Positions 1 through 11,935 are shown, counted from the first letter of the stretch. The stretch is 64,000 nucleotides of DNA from Gibbula magus (GCA_936450465.1 OW388304.1:41664914-41728913), one strand, 5' to 3'. Numbers and translations are program-made. The notes: generated by a model not told the origin, from the sequence alone.

Positions 1-454
1 ATTGACTTCAATGTCTTTGATTCCGTGAAATTCTCTCATAGAGTGTGATATAATAGTCTAATTTTAAATCAATCCATTTCAACCTTAGGGACGTTAGTGT
101 TAATATATAATAACGCCGACAACGCAGTAAAAGGTAACAGAGTTTTGAAAGTCCAGAGTATAATTACACTTCCCTATCTTAGATCAACGATAAACCCAAA
201 TGCTATCTTCAAATTGGTTAAGATCCAACATAAATCTTAAATCTGTTTGGAAACGGCAATCGGGTTTCTAAACAAGGGATATGGTACTATACAAGTTATG
301 ATTATACGTTTTATAAATTGACGTTTATTGACATGTTTGATAATTTGAAATAATAATGATAATAACACCATTATGGTGAGATTAATAAAGCCCTTCGAAC
401 AATGTCAGTTCTGTTTTTAACCTTACTGTCATTCCGTTTACGTTTTCATTTAAG
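1..454. other. Intron or upstream sequence of gene 1
   Basis: No coding exon or repeat is recognised here. The stretch ends in a pyrimidine-rich tract and an AAG acceptor at 452-454. Earlier exons of gene 1 should lie to the left of the window, because the first visible exon starts in mid-codon. Confidence 0.5.
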
Positions 455-524
455 CCACAACTCCCACCTGCAATTGCCAAGCAACATTTAATGCTGCCGA
501 TGTTACCGCCAGCGCCAAATGCAC
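455..524 (+). CDS. Gene 1 exon A (last cassette)
   Basis: A 70-bp exon between a TTTAAG acceptor and the donor CAC|GTAAGT. With one base from the previous exon it encodes ATTPTCNCQATFNAADVTAS followed by AKC. It ends with two bases of a Thr codon. The layout is the same as exon A5 of gene 2 at 36389-36458. Confidence 0.75.
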
Positions 525-2674
525 GTAAGTATACACACATCGTTGAACTTCAATATGAACTCATTAATCAGAACAGGCAAGATATTCAAAACATATCAAC
601 ACAATATAATATATCCAGTATATTTACTTGGCAATGGGTCGTCTCGGAAAATCACTTATTCTGAAAATTGAACTTTATGTGTTCACCCCACATATCTGAA
701 AAACTGATATTGTAACAATATACGAAATTGACAACTAAATAAATAACACGGTGATTAAATCAAGATGTCGACCAGAACATTTGCAAAAGCTCCGAAATTG
801 GAAAAATACTGTTGGTAGATTTAACGTTTCCTTCATAGCCAATGAGTGCTTTGTTTAAATTCCAGTTCCGCAAATGCGCTTATAACATGTCTCGGTGCCA
901 TTACAAGTACAACGGAGACTGCATGTGACGGGACTCAAATTACTACTGACCTGAAGACCAACGCCACCACGTCTGTTCAAGCTGCTCTCTGCTCATTCGG
1001 TATGCAATAGTTTTGATATCTCTAATAGACTCGCGGGCAAAAGAAAGTATATCTTCCTTTCAACAGAGAAAAACACAAAATATTTCTGCCGGATAAACTC
1101 GGTTTTGAATGTTTGTGATGAGGATATACACAATGTCATTCATGAGAGTATGATTCTTCATATTTTATATCTGTTCAAACACACATGGGGTGCTGAAATA
1201 GCTATTTCAAAGGGTATTTTAGGAAATAATTCTGGGTATTTAAGGTAATCTTTTATGAAATATGGAAATTATGTTAGTACAAGATGGTATCGACATAAAT
1301 ACTTCCTTTGACTTTAAATCAATGACGCACCGTTGCTGTAGGATGTTATAAAACAAGCCAGAAAGCCATATTTCACTCCCCTATCTTACCTGGTTAAGGA
1401 GATTCTAGAACGACGATTTTTAAAAAGCCGTGTTTTTCAGAATTATGAACAGATAATGTTTCAAAATTTACAGACTAAGTTAGTTTGCTTTTAGAGATAT
1501 GGTGTAACTATGTTTCAATCTTGTTCATCACTCGTTGATTAAAATATATTGCGTTGTTGTACCTTTTCTTTTGCCCGTGAGTTTATGTGGATGCCATGAG
1601 TGCAAACAACAAGGAAAACTCGTATAGCAGTTTGGGTGTAACTTTAACTCGTCTACATGCTTAATTAAGATGTCAAGGCCTTGAATTTTTGGGTTCAATT
1701 ATGAGGTATTGAAGAAAGTAGAAAGGCAGATATGGGCGGATGAGTGATATAAGTTGTGATTGACAGATTAATTAAATCTTGAGGTCTCTATAAAACATAC
1801 ATATTTCACACATCTTGCTTCAGTCAAAGATCAACTACTTAAAGACCAACTAAAGAGATCCACTTAAATACCAACTTAAAGGTGCAGTAGCACGTTGTTT
1901 GCAATTTTTTTTTTCAAATTTCCCATTTATAATGATAGCTTGTCATTTATCTTTACTTTAGAGGGTAAAACATCTTATTACACAAACCAATTATCCGTAG
2001 TGGTAATAACGATGTTGCGTACAAAGCAAACATTGCATGGCGGCCATTTAACTTGACTTTCCAAGGTATGGAAGGGTGGTTTACTATTGGTGACATTATT
2101 TTTCAAATACATTTCATCGACTTATCTCATAAAACGTGCTACTGCCCCTTTAAAGACCTACTTAAATACCAACATAAAGCCGTCCACGGTTTGGTGCCTT
2201 TCCTCTAGCTGATTTTTGCCACGAGTTCAATCTTACCCTATGCTAAACGATTGAGGTTTAGGTGAAATCGTTTCAGGGAAAAGTACCAACGTGTGTCTGT
2301 CATAGCAGTATACTGCAGCCCTAACCAAACCGCACCTAAATGATATCAGAGTTTAGTACTTACCAGAAATCTGTTATTTGAGAGATTCTTGTCATGATGC
2401 TAAAATGAGAAGTGAAAGCGTAATCCACGTAGAATAATATAACATTGATATATTACGAGCTATATCCAATCAAAGGTCAAATAAACAGTTTAGGTGACAT
2501 GAATGGGGTTCCTCAAATACATAAAGGGGGATGTTTCCCATTGTGTCCCTGTTTCTAAACTAAACAAACCATTATTGTAACTTTGTCTGATCTTTTTCAG
2601 GTGCGAGAGTCGAAGCTTCATCCTTCCTAGCGGTCTTCTTGATGACTATGGCCGTCCTCGTTATCTCCCTTTAG
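455..2674 (+). CDS. Gene 1: 3' end of a six-cysteine cassette gene (three exons, partial)
   Basis: Spliced model: exons 455-524, 866-999 and 2601-2674, ending in TAG at 2672-2674. The first two exons form one cassette. Exon A reads TCNCQATFNAADVTASAKC and exon B supplies three more cysteines, giving spacing C-x-C-x14-C-x8-C-x11-C-x21-C. The last exon encodes a hydrophobic tail (ASSFLAVFLMTMAVLVISL) after small residues, as expected of a GPI-anchor signal. Exon phases agree throughout (exon A enters after 1 nt and leaves with 2 nt; exon B leaves with 1 nt). Two MITEs lie in the last intron. The 5' part is outside the window. I do not recognise the family. Secretion and GPI anchoring are inferences from the cysteine pattern and the tail. 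The gene is paralogous to gene 2 at 28-38 kb. Confidence 0.72.
866..999 (+). CDS. Gene 1 exon B (last cassette)
   Basis: A 134-bp exon between TTCCAG and TTCG|GTATGC. It completes the Thr codon and encodes cysteines 4, 5 and 6 (ITC, TACDG and ALC) separated by Thr/Ala-rich stretches. It leaves one base for the next exon. It most resembles exon B5 of gene 2. Confidence 0.75.
1029..1582. mobile_element. MITE with CGGGCAAAAGAAA inverted repeats
   Basis: The left end ACTCGCGGGCAAAAGAAAG and the right end, read on the other strand as ACTCACGGGCAAAAGAAAAG, form terminal inverted repeats about 550 bp apart. The interior resembles the elements at 41.7 and 46.6 kb (shared stretch around 'cagataatgtttcaaaatt'). 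It is non-coding and sits in the last intron of gene 1. Confidence 0.65.
1876..2153. mobile_element. MITE family A (TTAA target), copy 1
   Basis: TTAA flanks both ends (1876-1879 and 2150-2153). The ends AGGTGCAGTAGCACGTTG and, inverted, AGGGGCAGTAGCACGTTTTA are terminal inverted repeats. The element is about 270 bp and non-coding. Full-length relatives lie at 39.6 and 60.3 kb. TTAA duplication is known for piggyBac and a few other superfamilies; assignment is not certain. Confidence 0.75.
2601..2674 (+). CDS. Gene 1 terminal exon: hydrophobic C-terminal tail
   Basis: A 74-bp coding part follows a TTTTTCAG acceptor. It encodes GARVE followed by a hydrophobic run of about 19 residues and TAG. 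Its length to the stop (74 nt) is identical to the last exon of gene 2, and both tails look like GPI-attachment signals. Confidence 0.75.
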
Positions 2675-4609
2675 ATCCGGAGTTTTGCTCAATGACGTAT
2701 TTTACCGTATTATAACTAACATGTTCTCTTACTGTGTTATTGCTGTGATCTTAAAAGAGTGCAAGATCTTATATACGTTTTACTTATCTATTATACACAC
2801 ACCTCTTGTATCTCTTCTTTCTGCAGAAGAACATTTTCTAACTGACCTTACGTAATAGGGGAAGATAGAAAGGGGAAATAACAATGCAGGATAATGTCTT
2901 GAAAACAATTTAAAAGTATCATTCTTTAGTTAAATTAGAATATAGAATATACATATATATGTAACTTTTTTACTGGCTGATATAGATGACGTCAGATTAA
3001 CAATGGTCTTTCCGACAAAATATCAGCCAATAAGGAACTTGTATATTTTACGTCACATCTCTTTTGGAAATAGTGTACCACGAAAAGTGTTCATCAATTT
3101 TCAAATCAAATTGTTTCGGCCATAATTTGTTCATTTCTTACATAAACACGAAAATATCGACAACTGATTGTGAAAAATGTGACGCTTATGACAGGTACAG
3201 GATTATGTATTTCGTCTTTCTATCATGTAACGCTCTCTGATGACGCATTGAGCGCGTTTTGTCTTGAACAGAATAGCGTTCTGTTGAAAAAGATTCGTTG
3301 CAAATAAGAAACTTAATAACATGAAATAAAATATTTTGAAAAAACTATGCCTTTTGTTATAATTGACGTTTTATAAGAATTGACGTTTATTATGTTAAAA
3401 GGATAGATGAAATGACATATGGCAACATAAGGATTCATTAAAATGGGATGTCAATTTGATAATTGCTCCATTTTGAATTTCTGAAACCGGTCCATAAATT
3501 ACTTATAAAAGGCTTTTTTTAAAAACACCTAATTTAGCCCCGGCGACCAGAATGAAAGTCTACGGGTGTGTGGCCCCTGAAGAGATGACTTCTGTGACGT
3601 CACTGGAGTAATCTCATTATCGGCGATAGTCATAATTCAACGTAATTTCGTTACATTTTGATTGTTAATTTCACTAACAAATCTTCAATCAAACAACTTA
3701 AATTTTCCATATATCGAATGTTTAGATATCCAACTAGGTAATTCCGCAGATGACAATTACATAATTATTGCATAGACATGTGTTTTCGGCGATTTAACAC
3801 ACCTCATAAATTCATCAAGCGGTAGTGATAATCATCATTAATTAATTATTGAGACGCCACGGGCGCCAGATGTCTGGCGGGCCTCGTCTGTGTTTAATCA
3901 CAATGATTTTTCAAAGTTAATTGTGACATTGTTAAAATGGGTAAATTAAACTCGTCTTAATGATCAATTGCAAGTGTATATTGTCTCGATTCTATGCTCA
4001 GTTGATTCCGATATACAATGTCCTTAGAGGTGAAAAATGCATTACACGTGAACTTTAATATGTATACATACGTTGGACTATCACTATTTTGTTCTCAATA
4101 TATGTGTACATATTAAAGATGTTTAATAAGTTTTGCCTTCAGAGTTTGGAATATTTTCGAAGTTTAAGAAAAACAGGCTTTCCATTAAAGAATAATGTGA
4201 TATTTTGTTTTCATACATCATGGTACTCTAACACGCACGTGTTGGATAACTATGTTATTTTTTTTGCAATCTCTTCCCATAGAGGGTACCTCCTTTAGAT
4301 TTCCGATCCTAACCTCTGTTCTAGAAGGCCTGAATTTCACGGCTCCGGCAACATTTCCTAACGGGGAAATGGTAACCTCATACTGTATCCCTGCTTCTTA
4401 ATCAATGAAAACTCATCTTTCAGCGGCCATGTCGACCGAGTGACTACAACGATCTTAGCATTTGACATTACGAGTTTTGCTAATTAGCATGTGTTGTTCG
4501 AATATGTGTGGTGTAAATAACACAAATTTGAATTTGTCACTGATTTGGTCTTATAGCATATTTCAAGGAAAAACACATTAAACGATAAAACGTTTGCTTA
4601 CGTTTATCT
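2675..4609. other. 3' UTR of gene 1 and intergenic DNA
   Basis: No gene is recognised. The gene 1 transcript must end in this stretch. No AATAAA lies close to the stop; the clearest one is near 3325. The short frame at 4089-4298 has no support. Confidence 0.5.
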
Positions 4610-4717
4610 TATCTTGATTTTATTTCCAGTACTGAAAGGCCACAGGCCTGTAGTACAATACATGTCAATGATAATATGTACACGCACATCAAATACAATG
4701 AAAATGATATTCAACAA

Positions 4718-5395
4718 TTAGGTATAACTTATATTATGTGTAGAAATATATTCTGTTCTGAATACCATAGCATGGTAAATAAACATAGCTAGATTTTGAA
4801 TAACTGTAATTTTTGTGTTACTTAACAAGTCTACAAATTTATAAAGGTTCGGATGGACATAGTAATAGTTTTTAATATACAACTTCCTCAGTGAGTTATA
4901 AATAGGGCAAATTAAAAGAAAATGATATTCATCTTCTATTTGGTTATTATTACAAAGTCTGCATATTCGATTCTCTCTTTGGACTGATTTGTATCTTCCA
5001 CTTTCGATATATAAATCATGTGATGAACATCTTAATCGACTTAAGGCTATCCTAAACTTTTTGACATTTATACATGAAAGATAAATTTCTGATTCTAGAG
5101 TACATTTTAACATCCTATAATATAGACACTTACTAGAAAGGGATATGTTTTCAGTCCATTCTTGTAAATAAATATCTTTTAATCTCCTCGTTACTTGACA
5201 AATAAAGTCCTCGTTTGAACCAACACACTGGTCTATCCAAACAAAACCAAAACCCTTTGTGGATAAGAAATTTCTTACAGAAGTGACCCAATTTTTATGA
5301 CCATTCTTATCATATAACATCATCATATTGTAACATTTCTTTGGTAGACGATATGAAGGCATTTTCAATAACTTTAACCAATACTTTATGGCTTT
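4718..5395 (-). pseudogene. LINE ORF2 C-terminal segment with zinc-knuckle-like motif
   Basis: This frame continues ORF2 after a one-step frameshift near 5386-5395. The preceding frame ends at TAA in the sequence encoding VLKP, while this frame reads straight through the same bases as AIKYWLKLLKMPSYRLPKK. Near the C-terminus it has CRLCNNN...EDEYHFLLIC, a CxxC-x(n)-H-x4-C arrangement often found at the end of CR1-like and I-like ORF2 proteins. Such a domain is thought to help nucleic-acid binding. The frameshift implies an inactive copy, unless it is a sequencing error. Confidence 0.8.
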
Positions 5396-8259
5396 AATAC
5401 TTGTGAATAGTATAGGTGCATTGGGTATCTACCACATTCTCCATAAACCACTGTGTTCGTAGTGTTGTTTTTCACCCCAAGATATGTTTTACATGCTTTC
5501 AATTGTACTCTTTCAATATCTACGTAATAATTAAACCCCCAGATTTCAGCCCCGTATGATAAAATTGGTTTAATTTTTGCATCAAATATTTTAAAGTATG
5601 CACTTATATCAATGTCACCGAGAACATTTAACTGTTTAAAGATACCAATCATCACCTTTGTTGCTTGAAGGCAAGCATAATTAGCATGCATTGTCCACGA
5701 TAAACAACTACTGAAGAACAATCCCAAATATTTGTACGAACTAATACAGTCTAATTCTTTGCTTTTATAACACCATTTCTCATTTTTTGATAAACGCCCT
5801 CCTTTCTTAAACACTACTATTTTGGTTTTGCTTCTATTTACAGTTAATTTGTAATTGTTACAATAAGTCTCTAGTTCATTTATAAGTCTTTGTAAACCTG
5901 CTACAGTACTAGAGAATAACACGATATCGTCTGCAAAGAGCAACAGAAAAATATGTACAAGATCGGGGTGTAACTGTACCCCATACTCACAATTGCTTTC
6001 AATTTGGGTTGCTAATTCATTTATGAAAAATGAAAATAAAAATGGGCTTAGTATACATCCTTGTCTTACACCAAGTTGTAGTTCAAAACAGTCTGAGAAT
6101 TCATTGTTATTTTTTACACAAGCTTTAACATTTTCATACATGTTATGGAGAAGTTTTTTCATTTTCGGGCTAAGACCATGGTTATTGAAAAGAGACCATA
6201 ATTTCTGTCTGTCAACTGAATCGAAAGCTTTTTCGAAATCAACGAAGAGAGCATAGAGTTTGCCTCCTTTGGCATTGAAATACTTTTGTATAATACTTTG
6301 TAGTATAAACATATTGTCGGTGGTGGTATATCCCTTTCTAAATCCTGCTTGAGATTCACTAATTCTATTCATTGTCTCTCCCCACGATACTAATCTTCTG
6401 TTAATGATAGAAGTGAAAACTTTACTAAAAATGCTCAAAAGAGTAATCCCTCTGTAATTATTTGGGTTATCCAGACTACCTTGTTTATGGAGCGGGACGA
6501 TAATACCGATTGACCAACAGGATGGAAAAGTACCATTTTCTAATATAATGTTGAATAATAATTCTAGATATGGGACTACAATATCTCCCGAATTCTTAAT
6601 AAGTTCTGGTATAATATCATCAATACCTGGTGATTTATTGGGTTTTAAGAATTTTATGCTGTCTAATATCTCATCCCTACTGATTGGAGAATCTAGTATA
6701 TCTTCTGATATTGAAAAGTTATCATCGTCAGATGTCGATAGGTTTACTTTGTCTACAAAAGTATTAGTATTATTCTCATTCTCCTTCCCATTCTCAGTTT
6801 CATTTTCAAAGTTAAATAGGTTTCTAAAATGTCGATGCCATTCATCCATATTTATATTGTTTTTCGCTACGGTAGAATTGTTCAACTTTTTCAATTCAAG
6901 CCAAAACCGTTTTGAGTCTGAAATGCTACTTTCTATGACAAACTGTTTCTCTCTGAAGTAGGCAAGACGCTTCTGTTTACACATTACACTATATTCATTT
7001 CTTATATGACAATATTCTTGGAGTGATTCCTTATCTTTCGTTTTTCTAAATTTATTTAGTAATTTACAACGTTTTATTTTAAGCTTCTCACATTCCTCAT
7101 CATACCACATATTAGTTTTTTTTCGTGGGGTCTTAATATTTCTTTTCATAGTTTCTGCCGCTAAACACAGGGCGTTAGTTACATATTCAATGCTTTCATC
7201 AATATTCGTAAAAGCGCAATCAATTGACTTATCAAATAGGGACTGAACATGATCTGATAGGAGATTCTCTTTAAATTGTTCAGCTTTATCGTTTTCCCAG
7301 AAAAACTTAAAGGCATGTTTTGGACTTTTAACATCCCCGTTGTAAGATCTCATGCAGTCTGTCTTCAATGAAACCGCTATCGGAAGATGATCTGACTCAG
7401 TACGAGACTGTACACTAAAAGCACCAACGAAATCAAATAATACTGACGATGAGATAATATAGTCTACTAGGCTTGTACCATTATTACTTATATAAGTAAA
7501 ATCTCCAATTTCATTATCTTCACCACAGCGCCCGTTCATAATGTGAACATTCAATGTAGAACATAAATCTAGAAATGTTTTACCAAAGTTGTTTACAGCT
7601 CTGTCAGCGGAAAAACGTTTAAGATTAAAAAAGTCAGTTAAAAAGTCCCAATGCGAATCATTTTGATTTTCTATATAATCTAATATATCATCTTCAACAA
7701 AGTCAGACTTTGTGCCTGTTCTGGCATTAAAATCTCCGCCACAGAGGATATAAACATCTGGTAGTTGGAACATGATATCTAATAAGGAGTCCTGAAATAC
7801 AAGTATACCATTTTTACATTGTGGAGATAACTTATCGTACCACGTCGATCCTTCCGGTTTGATGTAAACACACGAGTATAGGATGTCTCTGTCTAGGCCA
7901 AATAATGCACGGTCAAATAATATAAAAACAGCATTTTCAGTAATTTTGGTCCATTTTTTATATTTATACAAATGGTTACGTATCAACACTACTATCCCGC
8001 CGGAAAGTCTGCCACAGGTAGATATTTTATCTGCTACTTTTACAATCAATTCATAATCAGGAAAAATATTTTGGATATCTATATCACTGCTCCAAGTTTC
8101 ACTTATTCCAATTATATCAAACGATTTGATATACTCAACAAGATCATTATGAGAAAGTTTATGCGTTAGTCCACCAATATTCCAAAATATAAAATTTACA
8201 AAATCAACTGTCTCACAGTCATTTGTTAATGTGTCCTCGTTCTGTTCTGAAAGTATCTT
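5386..8259 (-). pseudogene. LINE ORF2: AP endonuclease and reverse transcriptase
   Basis: The open frame starts just after TAA at 8260-8262 and has no ATG near its start. The endonuclease begins with FWNIGG, followed by the catalytic-Glu segment GISETW, GGDFNAR near 7730 and SDHLP near 7385. The reverse transcriptase follows with KSPGIDDI, NYRGI, SQAGFRKGYTTTDN, VDFEKAFDSVD, GVRQGCILSP and the active site FADD (5926-5937). In the family, the endonuclease nicks target DNA and the reverse transcriptase copies the RNA at the nick. The reading frame breaks near 5386-5395, so the C-terminus lies in another frame. Apart from this the frame is intact over about 950 codons, which suggests a fairly recent insertion. 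Confidence 0.88.
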
Positions 8260-8307
8260 TTAATTCGTAGAATGTTTAGTACGAGAATCTAGGCCTTGGC
8301 CCGACCT

Positions 8308-8946
8308 CTATCGTGGATGCTCCCTGAGAGAGCCACGCGTCGCCGATCTGAGACCACGACGGGAGCCCCGACTACTACCCTGTAGCGAGGCGCTCCGCGT
8401 GTGACGCGAGGGAGACTGATCACGTGTTGGTTGGGTCGATGTATCATTCGTCGTAGCGGGTTCTTCTCTGGGGGCTTCCATTAACTTGTTACCTTTGAAA
8501 TAAAAGCGCATGTTCGGGTTTTCATTACGCCGTCTTTGTAACTCTTGTCGTTGATAAGTTGTGAGATCATTTGCAATGCCCACCCCCTGTTCCTTCAAAA
8601 CACTTCTCATTTTCACTGAATGCCATTTGTCCTCCCAATGAGACATGCGGACAATAATTGGCCGAATCTTATCACCTCTCTTTGTAGAAAGTCGGTGTGC
8701 CCTTTCTATATCCCTCGGGACTAAAGGGGGGAGTTGTTTCACTACCCTTGCCTCATTAAGCACTGACAAAACTTTATCCTTACTCTCAGTGTATGTCTCC
8801 CGCTCACTATTTTCAGTCACATTGTATAGCACGAGATTGTTTCGTCTGCTACGTTGTTCTTGGTCTTCGAATTTAATGTATAGCTCTTCCAAATATGTCT
8901 CGATACCAACCGTCCTGTCATTGTCGTTATCATTGTGACGTATCAT
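8308..8946 (-). CDS. LINE ORF1: L1-type RNA-binding protein
   Basis: About 212 residues from the ATG at 8946-8944; a stop lies just upstream at 8958-8956, which fixes this start. The order is a charged, coiled-coil-like stretch (ETYLEELYIKFEDQEQRSRR), then an RRM-like segment opening with RNNLVLYNV, then IERAHRL, RPIIVRMSHWEDK and a C-terminal-domain-like YQRQELQRRR. The tail is rich in Ser, Arg and Thr. This is the layout of the L1 ORF1p (Transposase_22) type, which coats the element RNA as a chaperone. It lies upstream of ORF2 in the same frame. The coiled-coil region is short compared with vertebrate L1, so the 5' end may be missing. Confidence 0.8.
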   Translation of the reverse strand: MIRHNDNDNDRTVGIETYLEELYIKFEDQEQRSRRNNLVLYNVTENSERETYTESKDKVLSVLNEARVVKQLPPLVPRDIERAHRLSTKRGDKIRPIIVRMSHWEDKWHSVKMRSVLKEQGVGIANDLTTYQRQELQRRRNENPNMRFYFKGNKLMEAPREEPATTNDTSTQPTRDQSPSRHTRSASLQGSSRGSRRGLRSATRGSLREHPR

Positions 8947-8960
8947 TGGCAAATATCAGT

Positions 8961-9229
8961 TTTACAAGGACACTCCATTTTTGCCGGCGAATTCATGCCT
9001 AATAGAACATAGGTTAGGCCTAAGGTTTAACCTCTGTTGAAAGAGAATGTGTTTGGGGTTGACAGAAACAAAATAGTGCCTACTGTAAGGTCATAATTAA
9101 CACTTTTTGTAAAAAGTCATATGCTGTTATTGCCCTAGTCAAACACTTAGACTTATTGAAAAGGAACCTATGTTTTCAGTGATATTTAACGATTAAATTG
9201 TTCTTCCATAGTCCCGGTGTAAGACTATT
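8961..9229. other. Unassigned spacer between two LINE copies
   Basis: No reading frame or repeat is recognised. The part next to 8960 may be the 5' UTR of the minus-strand LINE. Confidence 0.4.
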
Positions 9230-10800
9230 ATTGCCCATGTATAATCATTTTGAACGTTTAACTTCAACTAAACGCCCATCTTGAAAACCTATGGGTCACC
9301 AATACAAAAAAGAGACTTGGAAATATCAAAAGAATCCTTTCGAACTGGAAAAAAAGAAACTTAACTCTAATTGGCAAAATAACCGTCATTAAAAGCTTAG
9401 CATTATCTACTATTGTTCATATCTTAACGTCTCTTCCCAATCCTCCAAATGATTTTTTAGCAAAACTAAATAACTTATTTTTCAAATTCATCTGGAACGA
9501 TAAACCAGACAAGATAAAAAGAATAAATATCATGCGAAAATATGAGGAGGGGGGCTTAAGAATGATGGATATAAAAACTTTCATTGATTCTTTAAAACGT
9601 TCATGTTTAAAGAGATATGTTAATAACCAAAACGGTTACAGTTTAGCCGGGTTCCCAATAAAAGAAATTCTTTGTTTAGGCTCAAATATAACTTGAAAAT
9701 CCATTCTGGAAAGACACTCTAAATGCGTGGTCAAGATATAGTAGGTGTTTTAACTGCAATAATGATATTAACGAAATCCTAATGCAACCTCTTTGGTTAA
9801 ATCACTTAAGTAATCAACCAGACTTAATCATTTACGATTGGTTTAAAAAAGGAATAGTCCATATCAAAGACATTTGTAACAACCATGGCTTCCGAACATT
9901 TTCAGAACTTAAATCAATTTTCCAAATAAAAGGTACAGTGTTGGATCTCAACCGTGTTCTAATTAGTATCCCTAAATTATAGAGAAACGAAATTCAAATT
10001 ACAAATCATCCGAATTTAACAAATGTCTTGATATGCTCACCGTGTAACGATTTATTGAAGCCAACTAAAGGCTCTAGAATATTTTATGACAAACTGAAAT
10101 CAGAAAATAACTTTCCAAAAGTTTGTGACAAATGGGAGAGCGAACTCAATGTCAGCATCGACTGGGAGTCTACCTTTTTTCAATATAGACAATGTTGCAA
10201 AGATACAAAACTTCTAGAGTTTCAATATAAATTTATATACAGAACCATATACACTAAAAAAAGAGTTGCTTAAAATGAAACTGATTGATAACGACCTATG
10301 TACATCATGTGGTTCAGTTAGTGAGAACATCTTCCATGTTTACATTGAATGTCTAACTGTAAAACTGTTTTGGAAAGACTTTAATGATTTCATCAATATT
10401 TCATTCAACATTCCCTATCAATCTTCCACGTTAGGTATCCTATTCTGTAACAGTAATAACAATATACTTAACCACATGATATTATTAGCGAAACGCCACA
10501 TTTTTGTTATGAACCTGAAAGGTATTAAGCCAAGTTTTACTTATTATAAATCAGTTTTAAAGGATGTCTACCAAATCGAAAGATTTATTGTCACAAAGAA
10601 CATCTGTTTAAATTATTTCATGAGAAAATGGAAAGTCATTTCATGGGCGTTGTGATGTTTTATGCATGTTTTAATATAGTACCTGCTCCCACTCAGGTAA
10701 CACTTATATATATGCCTCTTATGCATTTATCCCTGATTAAATCAATGTTTGAATGTACGTGTATCCCAATGAAGTCAATAAAAAATCTTTGAAAAAAAAA
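9230..10800 (+). mobile_element. 5'-truncated L1/Tx1-like LINE (ORF2 C-terminal third)
   Basis: Broken frames encode the post-reverse-transcriptase part of an L1/Tx1-type ORF2. SNWKKKNLTLIGKITVIKSL, FKFIWNDKPDKIKR and EEGGLRMMDI match the copy at 48.9-50.4 kb segment for segment. C-terminal parts follow at 9782-9982, 10028-10273 and 10266-10655, with a CxxC...H...C knuckle (CTSCGSVSENIFHVYIEC). The copy ends with AATAAA near 10770 and a short poly(A) at 10792-10800, typical of L1 retrotransposition. Several stops and frameshifts make it dead. Confidence 0.85.
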
Positions 10801-11243
10801 CTAATGTTAAATGAAAATCTGTAATCCCCGACCCTCAAACTGAGGCGCACATACCATCAATCTTATGGTCTATATCATTGGTTGAAGTTACTTTAACAAT
10901 TCTACAGAACTACTATCAGTGTTCACCTGTTTAACACTTTAAACATACAAACGCATAAAATCACATTATGACATATTTTGTTTTAAACACTGGATTGGTT
11001 CCAGGATGGTAACCACATGAATATATCAGCGTAATTTGATATCATACAATTTCAAACATAATTGTTAAAACAAAATTGTTTTTCTTTTGATCATCTGAAA
11101 CGCCCCATTTAGTTATTGTGCAATTTGTATATTTAAAACAAAATTCTTTAAGGTATGTCAACTTGGTCCAACGATCCACCTCGGTCGTGCTTCGGATGGT
11201 AAAACGTTGTGGCTAACTTCCTTACTTCCTTATTTACTCGGTC
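10801..11243. other. Unassigned AT-rich spacer
   Basis: No gene, RNA or repeat was recognised between the poly(A) of the upstream LINE and the next MITE. Confidence 0.4.
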
Positions 11244-11882
11244 TTAAGCCCTGTTTATACGGCGAGCGTTTGCATATGAGTAAATCATTACACGTATGCA
11301 AATTTGCTCATATGAGCAAACTTCGCCGTATGGACGCATTTGCACATAAGTATATTTTACTACCGTAAGCAAATGTTTCACTACCGTAAGCACATTTGCA
11401 CCTAGTCAGGGGCAGGTGCAAATTTTTACTACCGTGAGTAAATATGGTATTTTCACTTTTCTAGTAAAAGTTCGTCACATACAGACATTATAGTAATTCA
11501 CACATGTTGAGAAAATATATTAGATAACTTTAGAAACTCTTAATATTGTTTTTCAAATTCTATATATAGATATTCTTGCACGCGATGACCTTCGAAATCC
11601 ATCTGACTATCCGATTTTCATTATATATGTAGGTCGAAATAGTCAAAACAATGTTGACAGATATAAATTAATGTCATTTATTTAGTTTACATCTAATAAA
11701 TATTAATTGGTATGTTTTAGGAATTCTCTATTCATATATTAAAATAGTTGGAAGCCCATTTGCATAGGCAGACATTAAACACATATGAACGCATAGCAAA
11801 TTTACTTTTACTCACGTGTGTATATTACTACCATAAGCAATTTTGCATATGTGCAAAGTTCGCCGTATAAACAGGGCTTTAA
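11244..11882. mobile_element. MITE with GCCCTGTTTATACGGCGA inverted repeats (TTAA flanks)
   Basis: The left end GCCCTGTTTATACGGCGA and the right end TCGCCGTATAAACAGGGC are exact inverted repeats, bordered by TTAA at 11244-11247 and 11879-11882. The interior holds many copies of 'gcaaat' and 'taagcaaat' motifs and a palindromic 'tttgctcatatgagcaaa'. It is about 630 bp and non-coding. TTAA flanks suggest the same target preference as MITE family A. Confidence 0.78.
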
Positions 11883-11935
11883 CAAAACACTGATGGCGTG
11901 TGCTTACCTGTACATTTAGAAGTACATTTAGATCT

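Larger units (their letters stand above)
4610..8960 (-). mobile_element. CR1-like non-LTR retrotransposon (LINE), nearly complete
   Basis: Read on the minus strand, the element runs from an L1-type ORF1 (8308-8946) through an endonuclease-reverse transcriptase ORF2 (5386-8259, frame-shifted tail 4718-5395) to a short 3' end with an AATAAA-like signal and a few AAGAT-type repeats near 4610-4635. ORF1 and ORF2 lie in the same frame, separated by TAG (8308-8310) and TAA (8260-8262). The reverse transcriptase has FADD and the tail has a CxxC...H...C motif. It is placed in the Jockey/CR1 group by the reverse transcriptase motifs; the exact clade is not settled. Decayed relatives lie at 42.5-42.95 kb and 52.95-55.0 kb. 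Confidence 0.85.
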
